NCBI RefSeq assembly: GCF_030811715.1
Contig: NZ_JAUSRH010000012.1
Location: 62,001-126,000, forward strand
Reading direction: 5' to 3'
Length of the DNA stretch: 64,000 bases
From: Sinomonas atrocyanea
GTDB taxonomy: Bacteria; Actinomycetota; Actinomycetes; Actinomycetales; Micrococcaceae
Part shown: in pieces, positions 7,532 through 16,858 of the stretch
Position numbering within the stretch: position 1 is the first letter of the stretch
Layout of the letters: the number at the start of each line of letters is the position of its first letter
The notes under the pieces: generated by a model
The model's database searches: none
Seen by the model: the letters and a program-made list of their open reading frames with translations, nothing else
Told to the model about the DNA's origin: nothing
Translations under genes and position numbers: made by a program

Positions 7532-8452
7532 GTGAGCATCCAGACCCCCTCGGCCGGCCCCATGATCGGCCTCGACATCGGCGGCACCAAGACCCGCGGC
7601 ATCAAGGTCGTCGACGGGGAGGTGGTGGCCGATCTCGAGGTCGGCAGCGCCAACGTCCAGAACGTGAGCCGCGAGACCGCGGCAGCCAACCTCGCCGAAC
7701 TCTTCGCGCGGCTCGACGCCGCGGACGCCGCCCTCGTCTTCGCCGGGGCCGGCGGCATCGACACGGCGGCCGACGCCGAGGCGCTCGCCTCGCTGATCCG
7801 CCCGCACGTGCCAGCCGCGAGGGTCGAGGTCGTCCACGACTCGCGCCTCCTGCTCGCCGCCGGCGGCGCCCGGACCGGGGTGGCGGTGATCGCGGGGACC
7901 GGCTCGGCAGCCTGGGGGACGAACGCCGCCGGCGAGGAGGCCCGCGCCGGCGGCTGGGGCTATCTCCTCGGCGACGAGGGCAGCGGGTACTGGCTCGGCC
8001 GCGAGGCCGTCCGCTACAGCCTCCACCGCATGAACCTCGGCCTCGAGCCGGATGCCCTCACCCTCGGCCTGCTGACGGCCACCGGGCTCGCCGAGCCCGG
8101 GGAGCTCATCGCCCACTTCCACTCGCCCGAGACGGGCAGGCGCTACTGGGCGCAGCAGTCACGTGTGGTGACGCAGGCCGCCGACGCCGGGCACGCCGGC
8201 GCCCGCTTCCTGATCGACCAGGCCGCCCACGACCTCGCGCGGATGGCCGCGCAGGTTGCCAACCAGCTCGGGATCGACGGCCCCGTGATCCTCGGCAGCG
8301 GGCTGGGGATGAACGTCCCGCGGCTGCAGGAGGGGTTCCGAGCCGCGCTCGCCGAGCAGGGCATCGACGACGTGCGCGTGCTGGACCGCGACCCCATCTT
8401 CGGCACGATCGAGCTCGCCGCCGGCGCGGACGGGGGAGAACCCCTGCCGTGA
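7532..8452 (+). CDS. N-acetylglucosamine kinase-like protein (BadF/BadG ATPase fold)
   Basis: 306-residue ASKHA kinase. Phosphate-1 motif IGLDIGGTKTRG lies near residue 12, phosphate-2 AGTGSAAWG and the following GGWGYLLGDEGSGYWLG match the BadF/BadG/BcrA/BcrD group that contains GlcNAc kinases, and GPVILGSGLG is the adenosine motif. It would phosphorylate an amino sugar in the cytosol for cell-wall recycling or chitin-sugar use; the exact sugar is inference. GTG 7532 is six bases after a -10, with no Shine-Dalgarno site. Confidence 0.82.
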   Translation: MSIQTPSAGPMIGLDIGGTKTRGIKVVDGEVVADLEVGSANVQNVSRETAAANLAELFARLDAADAALVFAGAGGIDTAADAEALASLIRPHVPAARVEVVHDSRLLLAAGGARTGVAVIAGTGSAAWGTNAAGEEARAGGWGYLLGDEGSGYWLGREAVRYSLHRMNLGLEPDALTLGLLTATGLAEPGELIAHFHSPETGRRYWAQQSRVVTQAADAGHAGARFLIDQAAHDLARMAAQVANQLGIDGPVILGSGLGMNVPRLQEGFRAALAEQGIDDVRVLDRDPIFGTIELAAGADGGEPLP

Positions 8453-8492
8453 GCCTGAACGGCCGCCCGACGGACATGGGGCGGCGGACTCC

Positions 8493-8521
8493 GCAGCACG
8501 CCGGGGCCCGCGGCGTGCTGC
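8493..8521 (+). terminator. Hairpin terminator after the kinase gene
   Basis: Perfect 11-bp stem GCAGCACGCCG / CGGCGTGCTGC with a 7-nt loop, 41 bp past the stop and before the osmoprotectant operon. There is no T-tract. Confidence 0.65.
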
Positions 8522-8578
8522 GCTGATAGGCTCCCCTCAGCACGCCGAGACAGACCGTCAGCGACCATTGAGGTGTAC

Positions 8579-9691
8579 GTGTCCGATCCCATGATCGAGT
8601 TCCACGAGGTGAGCAAGGTCTACGGCGGCCTCAAGGCCGTCGACCGCCTGAGCCTGAGCGTGCCCCGGGGGCAGATCACTGTGTTCGTGGGGCCCTCCGG
8701 ATGCGGAAAGACGACGTCGCTGCGCATGGTCAACCGCATGGTCGAGCCCTCCTCCGGGACCATCACCGTGGACGGCCGCGACGTCGCCGCCGAGCCCGCG
8801 CCGCTCCTGCGCCGGTCCATGGGCTACGTCATGCAGGCGGCAGGGCTCATGCCCCACCGCACGGTCGTGGACAACATCGCCACGGTCCCGCGGCTCAACG
8901 GGGTCTCCCGCGCCGCCGCCCGGGCCCGCGCACGCGAGCTGCTCGACGTCGTCGGGCTTCCGCAGGACCTCGGCGGCCGGTACCCCGCCCAGCTCTCCGG
9001 CGGCCAGCAGCAGCGGGTCGGGGTGGCCCGCGCGCTCGCCGCCGACCCGCCCGTGCTGCTCATGGACGAGCCGTTCAGCGCGGTGGACCCCGTGGTGCGC
9101 CACGAGCTCCAGCAGGAGCTCGTGCGACTGCAGCGCGACCTCGGCAAGACCATCGTCTTCGTCACCCATGACATCGACGAGGCCGTGCTCCTGGGCGACA
9201 GGATCGCGGTGTTCGCCGTCGGGGGCCGGCTCGCACAGGTCGCCGCCCCCGAGGAGCTCCTGCGCGCGCCGGCGGACGACTTCGTCTCCGGCTTCGTGGG
9301 GCGCGACCGAGGCTTCCGCCACCTGGGCTTCTACGACGACTCCGGGCTCGCCGTCGAGCCCGCCGAGACCATCCGCGCGGCGGACGTCCCGTCGGGCCGG
9401 GCGGACGAGTGGGCCGTGGCGCTGGGCGCCGACGGGCGCCCGGTGGGCTGGGCGGGGCCCGCGTTCCCCGGCACCCTCGTCAGCGGCGGCTCCCTCCACC
9501 GCGCCGGCAGCACGCTGCGCTCCGCCCTCGACGCGGCGCTGTCCTCGCCGTCGGGCCGCGGCGTCGTGGTGGACGACACCGGCCGCCTCCTCGGCACCGT
9601 CGGCGCCGCCGAGGTGATCGCGCACGCCGACCGGCGCCGGACCGAGTCCCAGCGTGCCCGCGCCGCCGCCGTCCCGGAGGGCGGCGCCTGA
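8579..9691 (+). CDS. opuCA: Osmoprotectant ABC transporter ATPase
   Basis: 370-residue ATPase energising uptake of glycine betaine, carnitine or choline. Walker A GPSGCGKTT lies near residue 40, the signature LSGGQQQR follows, and Walker B is LLMDEPFSAVDP. After the ABC domain comes a C-terminal regulatory part with one recognisable CBS-like segment (RGVVVDDTGRLLGTVGAAEVIAHA) rather than two clear ones. It is first of four genes, and its TGA overlaps the next ATG. The start is not certain: GTG 8579 has GAGGT just upstream, while GTG 8573 and ATG 8591 are alternatives. A -10 TAGGCT at 8527-8532 may serve the operon. Confidence 0.88.
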   Translation: MSDPMIEFHEVSKVYGGLKAVDRLSLSVPRGQITVFVGPSGCGKTTSLRMVNRMVEPSSGTITVDGRDVAAEPAPLLRRSMGYVMQAAGLMPHRTVVDNIATVPRLNGVSRAAARARARELLDVVGLPQDLGGRYPAQLSGGQQQRVGVARALAADPPVLLMDEPFSAVDPVVRHELQQELVRLQRDLGKTIVFVTHDIDEAVLLGDRIAVFAVGGRLAQVAAPEELLRAPADDFVSGFVGRDRGFRHLGFYDDSGLAVEPAETIRAADVPSGRADEWAVALGADGRPVGWAGPAFPGTLVSGGSLHRAGSTLRSALDAALSSPSGRGVVVDDTGRLLGTVGAAEVIAHADRRRTESQRARAAAVPEGGA

Positions 9692-10359
9692 TGGAGTGGG
9701 CGGTCGCCAACCTGGGCCGGATCCTCTCGCTCACGGGCCAGCACCTTCTCCTGGCCCTGGTCCCGCTCCTCCTCGGGCTGGTCATCAGCCTCCCGCTCGC
9801 GCAGGCCGTCCGCCACCGGCGCGCCTGGCGCACCGGACTGCTGACCCTCAGCTCCGTCCTCTACACCGTTCCCTCGCTCGCACTGTTCATCATCCTCCCG
9901 GTGGTCCTCGGCACGAGGATCCTCGATCCCCTCAACGTGATCGTGGCGCTCACCGTCTACGCCGTCGCGCTCCTCGTCCGGTCCGCGCTCGATGCCCTCG
10001 ACTCGGTGGACGGCGAGCTGAGCCTCGCCGCCGAGGCGCTCGGCCACACCCCGGCGACCCGCTACTTCCGGGTCGACCTGCCGCTCTCGCTGCCGGTGCT
10101 CGTCGCAGGGCTGCGCGCGGTGTCGGTGAGCAACATCTCCCTCGTGAGCGTCGCCGCGCTCGTGGGCATGCCCAACCTCGGCGTCCTCTTCACGGAGGGC
10201 CTCCAGCGGGGCTTCATCACGGAGATCGTCGTCGGACTCGTGGCGATCCTCGTCCTGGCCCTCGTGATGGACCTCGCCCTCGTGCTGGCGGGGCGGCTGC
10301 TCTCACCGTGGGCCCGCCTCGTGGACGGCGCGGGGCAGCGGAAGGCGGCACGCTCATGA
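9691..10359 (+). CDS. opuCB: Osmoprotectant ABC transporter permease
   Basis: 222-residue inner-membrane permease with about five or six helices and the BPD-transporter EAA loop (LSLAAEALGHTPATRYFRVDLPLSLPVL), where the ATPase docks. The start overlaps the ATPase stop (TGATG) and the stop overlaps the next permease (ATGA), so the genes are translationally coupled. It pairs with the second permease at 10356 to form a heterodimeric channel. Confidence 0.87.
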   Translation: MEWAVANLGRILSLTGQHLLLALVPLLLGLVISLPLAQAVRHRRAWRTGLLTLSSVLYTVPSLALFIILPVVLGTRILDPLNVIVALTVYAVALLVRSALDALDSVDGELSLAAEALGHTPATRYFRVDLPLSLPVLVAGLRAVSVSNISLVSVAALVGMPNLGVLFTEGLQRGFITEIVVGLVAILVLALVMDLALVLAGRLLSPWARLVDGAGQRKAARS

Positions 10360-11063
10360 ACCTCCTCGCGCAGACCTGGGCGTGGCTCACCGACCCGATG
10401 AACTGGAGCGGGTACTCCAGCATCCCGGGCCGGCTCGGCGAGCACATCTTCTACACGGTGCTCACCCTCGCCATCGCCGCGGCCATCGCCCTGCCCATCG
10501 GGGCCTACGTGGGCCACACCGGCCGAGGACGCGTGCTCGTGGTCGCCGCTGCGGGCGCCCTGCGGGCAATTCCCACGCTCGGGCTGCTGGTGCTGTTCGT
10601 GCTGCTCGCCGGGATCGGCCTGATGCCCCCGATCTGGGCCCTCGTCATCCTCACCATCCCGCCGCTCCTCGCGGGGACCTACTCGGGCATCGCCGCAGTG
10701 GACCCCGTGGTGGTCGACGCCGCGCGGGCCCAGGGGATGCGCGAGTACCAGGTGCTGCTGCAGGTCGAGCTGCCCAACGCGGTCCCGGTCATCTTCGGCG
10801 GCGCCCGCGCGGCGATCCTGCAGGTGATCGCGACGGCGACCGTCGTGGCCTACACCAACCTCGGCGGACTCGGCCGGTACATCTTCGACGGCCTGGCCCT
10901 CTCCGACTACCCCCAGATGCTCGGCGGCTCGGTGCTCGTGGCCGCCCTCGCCGTCGTGACCGATCTGGTCCTGGGCACGCTCCTGCGCGTCCTGGGACCG
11001 CGCACGTCCTCCGCGCTGGAGGCAGCAGCCCCCGCCGCGGCCGTTACGGAAGGAATGCCATGA
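10356..11063 (+). CDS. opuCD: Osmoprotectant ABC transporter permease
   Basis: 235-residue second permease of the OpuC-type system. Hydrophobic helices alternate with the coupling loop VDAARAQGMREYQVLLQVELP. The N-terminal WLTDPMNWSGYSSIPGR segment is typical of this subunit. ATG overlaps the previous TGA and the TGA overlaps the binding-protein start. The symbol follows the Bacillus convention; CB and CD assignments could be swapped. Confidence 0.85.
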   Translation: MNLLAQTWAWLTDPMNWSGYSSIPGRLGEHIFYTVLTLAIAAAIALPIGAYVGHTGRGRVLVVAAAGALRAIPTLGLLVLFVLLAGIGLMPPIWALVILTIPPLLAGTYSGIAAVDPVVVDAARAQGMREYQVLLQVELPNAVPVIFGGARAAILQVIATATVVAYTNLGGLGRYIFDGLALSDYPQMLGGSVLVAALAVVTDLVLGTLLRVLGPRTSSALEAAAPAAAVTEGMP

Positions 11064-12016
11064 CCCAGCACCCCCTCACCCGCCGCAAGGCGCTGGCCGC
11101 CGCGGCGGCGGGCCTCGGCCTGACCCTGGCCCTGAGCGCCTGCGGCGGCTCCTCGAACCCCCTCAGCACCGGCAGCGCGGCGCCCGCCAGCTCTGGCGGC
11201 GCCGGCAAGGCCCTGGTCATCGGCTCGGCAGACTTCACCGAGAGCCAGATCATCGCCGAGCTGTACGCCGGCGCCCTCAACGCCGCGGGCGTGCAGGCCA
11301 CGACGAAGCCCAACATCGGAGCCCGTGAGGTCTACTACAAGGCCGTGCAGGACGGCTCCATCGATGTGGTCCCCGACTACACCGGCAACCTCCTGCTGTA
11401 CGTGGACCAGAAGGCCACCCAGGTCTCGGCCGCCGACATCGCCGGGGCGCTGCCCGGCAAGCTCCCGCAGGGCCTCGCGATCCTCGACCCGGCCAAGGCC
11501 GAGGACAAGGACGCCATGGTCGTCACCAAGGCCACCGCGGCCAAGTACCAGCTCAAGAGCCTCGAGGACATGGCCAAGGTGTGCGGCGACCTCGTGATCG
11601 GGGCGCCCGCGACCTTCGAGAAGCGCGCCTACGGCCTCCCCGGGCTCAAGGACAAGTACGGCTGCGCCCCCAAGCAGTTCCAGCCGATGAGCGACGGCGG
11701 CGGCCCCGTCACGCTCAAGGCCCTCCTGTCCAACGACATCCAGGTCGCCGACATCTTCACGACCACCCCGTCGATCGCCGACAACGATCTCGTGGTGCTC
11801 GACGATCCGAAGAACAACTTCATCGCGCAGCAGGTGGTCCCGCTCGTGCGGACGGACACCGTCACGGACAAGGCCAAGTCCGTGCTCAACGCGGTCTCCA
11901 AGCAGCTCACCACCGACGACCTCGTGAACCTCAACCGGGCCGTCAGCGGGAACCAGAAGCAGTCCCCGGCCGACGCCGCGAAGGCGTGGCTGAAGGAGAA
12001 GGGCCTCGCCTCCTGA
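11060..12016 (+). CDS. opuCC: Osmoprotectant substrate-binding lipoprotein
   Basis: 318-residue OpuAC-family binding protein. The N-terminus has a twin-arginine-like RRKAL motif followed by a hydrophobic stretch and lipobox LSAC, so it is probably exported, possibly by Tat, and lipid-anchored. The mature start IGSADFTESQIIAELYAGAL and DVVPDYTGNLL are hallmark choline/betaine-binding segments. ATG overlaps the permease stop and is preceded by GGAAGGA. Placing the binding protein last makes its output dependent on translation through the whole operon. Confidence 0.88.
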   Translation: MTQHPLTRRKALAAAAAGLGLTLALSACGGSSNPLSTGSAAPASSGGAGKALVIGSADFTESQIIAELYAGALNAAGVQATTKPNIGAREVYYKAVQDGSIDVVPDYTGNLLLYVDQKATQVSAADIAGALPGKLPQGLAILDPAKAEDKDAMVVTKATAAKYQLKSLEDMAKVCGDLVIGAPATFEKRAYGLPGLKDKYGCAPKQFQPMSDGGGPVTLKALLSNDIQVADIFTTTPSIADNDLVVLDDPKNNFIAQQVVPLVRTDTVTDKAKSVLNAVSKQLTTDDLVNLNRAVSGNQKQSPADAAKAWLKEKGLAS

Positions 12017-12091
12017 CCCTTCCCGGGGCACGCCACAGGGTGTGAGCAGCATCGCACAGGTGCCGCCCACGCCCTGTGGCATATTGGGGGA

Positions 12092-13312
12092 ATGGCCCAG
12101 TTCACGCAGTCCTCCAAGCTCCACAACGTCCTGTACGACATCAGGGGCCCGATCCTGGAGGCTGCCCAGCAGATGGAGGCCGAGGGCCACCGCATCCTCA
12201 AGCTGAACATCGGCAACCCGGCACCGTTCGGCTTCGAGGCGCCGGACGCCATCCTCGTGGACATGATCCGCCACCTCCCGCACGCCCAGGGCTACAGCGA
12301 CTCGCGCGGCATCTTCTCGGCCCGCACGGCGGTCTCGCAGTACTACCAGACACGCGGCATCCAGAACATCCACGTCGACGACATCTACCTCGGCAACGGC
12401 GTCTCCGAGCTCATCACGATGTCCCTCATGGCGCTGCTCGAGCAGGGCGACGAGATCCTCGTCCCGATGCCCGACTACCCGCTGTGGACGGCCTCGGTGT
12501 CGCTGGCCGGCGGCCGCGCCGTCCACTACCTGTGCGACGAGGACCTCGACTGGGAGCCCGACCTCGAGGACCTCGAGTCGAAGATCACCTCGCGCACCAA
12601 GGGCATCGTGGTCATCAACCCGAACAACCCCACCGGGGCGGTCTACTCGGACGCCACGCTCCGCCGGATCGTCGAGCTGGCCGAGAAGCACGGCCTGATC
12701 ATCTTCGCCGACGAGATCTACGAGAAGATCCTCTACGAGGACACGACGCACACCAACCTCGCGGCGTTTACCGGCGAGGACGTGCTCTGCCTGACCTTCT
12801 CCGGCCTGTCGAAGGCCTACCGGGTCTGCGGCTACCGCGCGGGGTGGATGGCCATCTCCGGCCCCAAGAAGGAGGCAGCGGACTACCTCGAGGGCATCAA
12901 CCTGCTGGCGAACATGCGCCTGTGCGCCAACGTTCCGGCACAGCACGCGATCCAGACCGCGCTCGGCGGCTACCAGAGCATCAAGGACCTCATCCTCCCC
13001 GGCGGCCGGCTGCTCGAGCAGCGCAACAAGGCGTACGAGATGCTCAACGCGATCCCCGGGGTCTCGACCAAGCAGGCCAGGGGTGCCCTGTACCTGTTCC
13101 CGCGGCTCGACCCCGAGGTCTACCGGATCCGCGACGACGAGAAGTTCGTCCTCGACCTGCTGCGCGACCAGAAGATCCTCCTCTCCCACGGCCGGGCCTT
13201 CAACTGGCACGCTCCGGACCACTTCCGCATGGTCACGCTGCCGGCCGTGGCGGACATCGAGGAGGCCATCAGCCGTATGGCAGACTTCCTGAGCAGGTAC
13301 AGGGGCAACTGA
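12092..13312 (+). CDS. alaA: Alanine-type aminotransferase (class I)
   Basis: 406-residue PLP enzyme of the AlaA/AlaT branch, converting pyruvate and glutamate to alanine and 2-oxoglutarate. Landmarks are LKLNIGNPAPFGFEAP, INPNNPTGAVY, FADEIYEKILY and the Schiff-base lysine in SGLSKAYRVCGYRAGW. Full length. CATATT lies six bases before ATG 12092 with no Shine-Dalgarno site. It stands alone between the opu operon and ppk2. Confidence 0.9.
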   Translation: MAQFTQSSKLHNVLYDIRGPILEAAQQMEAEGHRILKLNIGNPAPFGFEAPDAILVDMIRHLPHAQGYSDSRGIFSARTAVSQYYQTRGIQNIHVDDIYLGNGVSELITMSLMALLEQGDEILVPMPDYPLWTASVSLAGGRAVHYLCDEDLDWEPDLEDLESKITSRTKGIVVINPNNPTGAVYSDATLRRIVELAEKHGLIIFADEIYEKILYEDTTHTNLAAFTGEDVLCLTFSGLSKAYRVCGYRAGWMAISGPKKEAADYLEGINLLANMRLCANVPAQHAIQTALGGYQSIKDLILPGGRLLEQRNKAYEMLNAIPGVSTKQARGALYLFPRLDPEVYRIRDDEKFVLDLLRDQKILLSHGRAFNWHAPDHFRMVTLPAVADIEEAISRMADFLSRYRGN

Positions 13313-13343
13313 CCCCGGACGGGTCTGACGGCGAGGGGGCCGC

Positions 13344-14207
13344 ATGGGCAAGCGCAAGGCGGGGCACGGCTTCACCGAGGCACCCGAGGACTTCCTCGTG
13401 GTCGGCCCGGACTTCCGGCTGGACCGCATCGACCCCGCCGCGACCCCCGGCTTCACGGGGGGCAAGTCCGACGGCGAGGCGATCCTCGCACAGCGGGATC
13501 CGCACCTCGCCGACCTGCAGGAACGCCTGTTCGCGGAGGGCAAGGGCGGCGGGACCCGCTCGCTCCTGCTCATCCTGCAGGCCATGGACACCGCCGGGAA
13601 GGGCGGAATGATCAGCCACGTGGTCGGTGCCGTCGACGTCCAGGGCGTCCAGCTCGCCGCGTTCAGGGCGCCGACGGACGAGGAGAAGAAGCACGACTTC
13701 CTGTGGCGCGTCGAGAAGCAGCTGCCCGGCCCGGGGATGCTGGGCTGCTTCGACCGGTCCCACTACGAGGACGTCCTCATCCACCGCGTCCACAACTGGG
13801 CCGACGCGACCGAGCTCGAGCGGCGCTACTCCGCCATCCAGGACTTCGAGGCGCACCTGCACGCGTCCGGCACCGAGATCGTCAAGGTCATGCTCCACAT
13901 CAGCCGGGAGGAGCAGCGCCGCCGCCTCGCCGCACGGCTCGACGATCCCACCAAGTACTGGAAGTACAACCCCTCGGACCTTTCCGAGCGCAAGCTCTGG
14001 GGCTCCTACATGGACGCCTACCAGATCGCGATCGAGCGCACGAGCACGCCCTATGCCCCCTGGTACGTCGTCCCGGCGGACAACAAGTGGTACGCGCGGA
14101 TGGTGGTCCAGGAGCTCCTCGTCGCCGCGCTCGAGCGGATGGACCCGCAGTGGCCGGCGCCGGCGTTCGACATCGAGGAGCAGAAGGAGCTGCTGGCGCA
14201 GAGCTGA
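13344..14207 (+). CDS. ppk2: Polyphosphate kinase 2 family protein
   Basis: 287 residues, the size of one-domain PPK2 enzymes that use polyphosphate to phosphorylate nucleotides. Walker A-like QAMDTAGKGGM (residues about 78-88), Walker B with CFDRSHYEDV, and the lid RRRLAARLDDPTKYWKYNPSDL are all present. It could favour ADP or AMP phosphorylation; the sequence does not let me choose. ATG 13344 has GAGGGGG four bases upstream. Confidence 0.88.
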   Translation: MGKRKAGHGFTEAPEDFLVVGPDFRLDRIDPAATPGFTGGKSDGEAILAQRDPHLADLQERLFAEGKGGGTRSLLLILQAMDTAGKGGMISHVVGAVDVQGVQLAAFRAPTDEEKKHDFLWRVEKQLPGPGMLGCFDRSHYEDVLIHRVHNWADATELERRYSAIQDFEAHLHASGTEIVKVMLHISREEQRRRLAARLDDPTKYWKYNPSDLSERKLWGSYMDAYQIAIERTSTPYAPWYVVPADNKWYARMVVQELLVAALERMDPQWPAPAFDIEEQKELLAQS

Positions 14208-14221
14208 CCGCGTCCCGGGGC

Positions 14222-14461
14222 CTAGGCTTCGGCCGCAGCCCCCGCCGAGGTGCCCTCGCCGCGCGCGGCGTCCAGCCGGCGTCGTGCGCCCTCGAGCCAT
14301 TCCTCGCAACGGTTCGCGAGAGCTTCGCCCCGCTCCCAGAGCGCGAGCGACTCCTCCAGGCTCACCCCGCCGGCCTCGAGCCGGGATACGACGGCGACGA
14401 GCTGCTCGCGCGCCTGCTCATAGGAGAGGTCCTCGAACGTCTCCTTGGTGTCCTCACTCAT
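14222..14461 (-). CDS. xseB: Exodeoxyribonuclease VII small subunit
   Basis: 79 residues, the usual XseB length. Residues about 8-60 form the conserved helical hairpin: [39 protein letters not shown], then CEEWL. It binds the large subunit to make the enzyme that degrades single-stranded DNA from both ends. ATG 14461 overlaps the xseA stop by eight bases, so the pair is translationally coupled. Confidence 0.93.
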   Translation of the reverse strand: MSEDTKETFEDLSYEQAREQLVAVVSRLEAGGVSLEESLALWERGEALANRCEEWLEGARRRLDAARGEGTSAGAAAEA

Positions 14462-15875
14462 CGGTCGGTCCTTCCTGCGGGGCTGCGGTCTGGGGGGCTG
14501 CGCCGTGGGGCGCGGGGTGGGTGATGTCCGCCAACTGGCCCTCGCTGCGGGCCGCGATGGTCCCGCGGGCGAGCCTGACCCGCAGCGCGGTCCCCGTGGG
14601 GGCGTCCTCGGGGGCGCGCACCACGGCGGCGGCCGGCCCATCGAGGATCTGGACGACCGAGTAGCCGCGGTCTAGGGTCTGCTGCGGTGAGAGGGAGCGG
14701 ACCTGGGCGCGCAGGTGGGCGACGGCGTCGGCCGCGCGGGCGACGGCGCCGCCCACAGCGGACCGCGAGCGCACCCTGAGGCGCTCGAGCTCCTCGTGCC
14801 GGGTGTCCACCATGGTCTGCGGCGCGGCCAGCACGGGCCGGCTCCGGATCGAGGCGAGCCGGTCGGATTCCCGCTCGACGAACAAGCGCACCTGCCGGTC
14901 GATCCGGTCGCGGCACTGCCGCACGCGCAGGAGTTCCTCGGCCACGTCCGGCACGATCCGCTTCGCCGCATCCGTGGGGGTCGAGGCGCGCAGGTCGGCG
15001 ACGTCGTCGAGGATGGGCCGGTCAGCCTCGTGCCCGATGGCGCTGACGACAGGGGTCGCGGCATCGGCCACCGCCCTGACGAGGGACTCGTTGCTGAAGG
15101 CGAGCAGGTCCTCGAGCGAGCCGCCGCCGCGGGCGATCACGATGACGTCGACCTCCGGTCGGGCATCGAGCTCCTTCAGCGCCGCGAGGACCTCGGCCAC
15201 CGCGTTCGTGCCCTGGACCGCGACCTCGCGGACCTCGAAGGCGACGGCGGGCCAGCGCAGGGCCGCGTTGCGCATGACGTCCTTCTTGGCGTCGGAGTCG
15301 CGGCCGGTGATCAGGCCGATCCGGTGGGGGAGGAGCGGCAGGCGCTTCTTTCGCTCCTCGGCGAAGAGCCCCTCGGCGCCGAGCGCCTGGCGCAGGTTCT
15401 CGATGCGGGCCAGCAGGTCACCGAGCCCCACCGGGCGCATGTCCCGCACGGCCATGCTCAGCCGGCCGGTCTTCAGCCACATCTCGGGCTTGACGAGGGC
15501 CACCACGCGGGAGCCGCGCTGGACCGGCTCGCGGAGCCGGGCCATGACGGTGCCCCAGGCGGAGGCTGGCAGGGAGATCTCGGCGTCGACATCGCGGAGC
15601 GTCATGTAGGCGGTCTGGCCGCGGCGCGTCATCTCGATGACCTGCCCCTCGATCCACACGTGGGGCGAACGCTCGATGTGCTCCTTCAGCTTGCGGGAGA
15701 GCACATGGAGCGGCCAGGGATTCTCGGGGCTGGTGTCAGAGGCGCGTGCGGGCAGGGTTGAGGCCTGGCCCTCGCCTGTCCCGTCCCGGGCCTCGTCGCC
15801 GGCTGCTCCCGCCGGGTCCGGGCGGGCGGTGCTGCTCATGGCGTCTGGGCTCATGGAATCTGGGGATGCTTCCAT
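14454..15875 (-). CDS. xseA: Exodeoxyribonuclease VII large subunit
   Basis: 473-residue catalytic subunit. An Asp/Ser/Pro-rich leader of about 50 residues precedes the OB-fold ([23 protein letters not shown]). The nuclease core includes [30 protein letters not shown] and [10 protein letters not shown], all classic XseA signatures. The start ATG 15875 lies seven bases after TATGGT (15888-15883), a leaderless arrangement; an in-frame GTG at 15887 would run into the -10. Convergent with ppk2. Confidence 0.92.
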   Translation of the reverse strand: MEASPDSMSPDAMSSTARPDPAGAAGDEARDGTGEGQASTLPARASDTSPENPWPLHVLSRKLKEHIERSPHVWIEGQVIEMTRRGQTAYMTLRDVDAEISLPASAWGTVMARLREPVQRGSRVVALVKPEMWLKTGRLSMAVRDMRPVGLGDLLARIENLRQALGAEGLFAEERKKRLPLLPHRIGLITGRDSDAKKDVMRNAALRWPAVAFEVREVAVQGTNAVAEVLAALKELDARPEVDVIVIARGGGSLEDLLAFSNESLVRAVADAATPVVSAIGHEADRPILDDVADLRASTPTDAAKRIVPDVAEELLRVRQCRDRIDRQVRLFVERESDRLASIRSRPVLAAPQTMVDTRHEELERLRVRSRSAVGGAVARAADAVAHLRAQVRSLSPQQTLDRGYSVVQILDGPAAAVVRAPEDAPTGTALRVRLARGTIAARSEGQLADITHPAPHGAAPQTAAPQEGPTDE

Positions 15876-16014
15876 CTCTGCCACCATAGTTCACCACTAT
15901 CACGCCCCTCCGACACTCCGGCGGCCTCAGCGGCCCGCAGCGGCGGCGGCCCGGCGTCGCGGGAGGTGGCATCGGCGTCGCTAGGATGGTGGCGTTGCCG
16001 ACCCCGGGAAGTCC

Positions 16015-16848
16015 ATGCGCTCCGTTTTCTCCGCCCTGTCCATCCTGCTCGCCGTCGTGCTCACTGCGGCCGCCGTCCCCTCGCTGTGGATCGACCGCAA
16101 CGTGGTGGACGAGGGCGGGTTCGTCCGCCTGCTCGAACCGCTGCGGAGCGATTCCGCGTTCCAGTCCTCGCTCGCGACCTCGCTCGGGACCACCGTTGCT
16201 TCGGCCTCCGGCGTCCCCCAGGCTTTCCAGCCGGCGGCGACGCGGCTGGCGAACGAGATCACGAACGGCCTGACCACGGACCCGGGCTTCCCCGCGGCCT
16301 GGGACGAGACGCTGCGCGAGAGCCACCGGCTGAACTTCACCCAGGCCGCGGCGTCGACCTCGGCGTTCACCCTCGAGCTGCGTCCCTTCGTCGATGTGCT
16401 GCTCAAGAGGCTCGGCTCGAGCCTCGGCGTGCAGGCGGGCCAGGCGCCGAGCATCCAGGTTCCGGTGGGCACAGCGCAGCAGCGCTCCTGGCTCACTGCC
16501 GCCCAGGAGGCGGCCTCGTACGCCTGGCCCCTCACGGTGGGCGCCGTGCTCGCCTTCGCGCTCGGGCTCCTGTTCGCACGACGCCGGGGGGTCGCCCTCG
16601 GCTGGTCGGGCCTGGGCCTGCTCCTGGTCGCCGCCGTCCTCGCAGCGGGGGCCTTCCTGGCCTCCGGCGTGGCCTCGGCGCAGGGCGGGTCGGGGAGCGT
16701 CGCCACCGTCTTCGCGACGCGGGCGGGGAAGCTCTTCGCCGACTCGTTCCTGCCGTGGGCGGGGGTCGTGGCCCTCGTGGGGGCCGCCTGCCTCCTGCTC
16801 GCGATCGCGCTCGGCGTCCTGCGGCGTGGGGTCCGCGGCCGCCGGTAG
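16015..16848 (+). CDS. Conserved-looking membrane protein of unknown function
   Basis: 277 residues that I cannot assign to a named family. An N-terminal hydrophobic segment (residues about 4-22) leads into an extracytoplasmic domain of about 150 residues ([19 protein letters not shown]..., [17 protein letters not shown]). Three further helices are near residues 172-190, 200-222 and 243-267, ending in an Arg-rich tail (RRGVRGRR). A leaderless -10 is not in place; TAGGAT at 15982-15987 would give a short leader. The stop lies 10 bp before ispH, whose own promoter overlaps this stop codon. Confidence 0.7.
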   Translation: MRSVFSALSILLAVVLTAAAVPSLWIDRNVVDEGGFVRLLEPLRSDSAFQSSLATSLGTTVASASGVPQAFQPAATRLANEITNGLTTDPGFPAAWDETLRESHRLNFTQAAASTSAFTLELRPFVDVLLKRLGSSLGVQAGQAPSIQVPVGTAQQRSWLTAAQEAASYAWPLTVGAVLAFALGLLFARRRGVALGWSGLGLLLVAAVLAAGAFLASGVASAQGGSGSVATVFATRAGKLFADSFLPWAGVVALVGAACLLLAIALGVLRRGVRGRR

Positions 16849-16858
16849 CATGGAAACC

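Noticed and set aside
10907-13591. An 894-codon open frame on the reverse strand across the opuCC, aminotransferase and ppk2 genes
   Set aside because: It is antisense to three well-supported genes, has the Glu/Asp/Val/Leu/Arg-biased composition typical of GC-rich shadow frames, and shows no domain.
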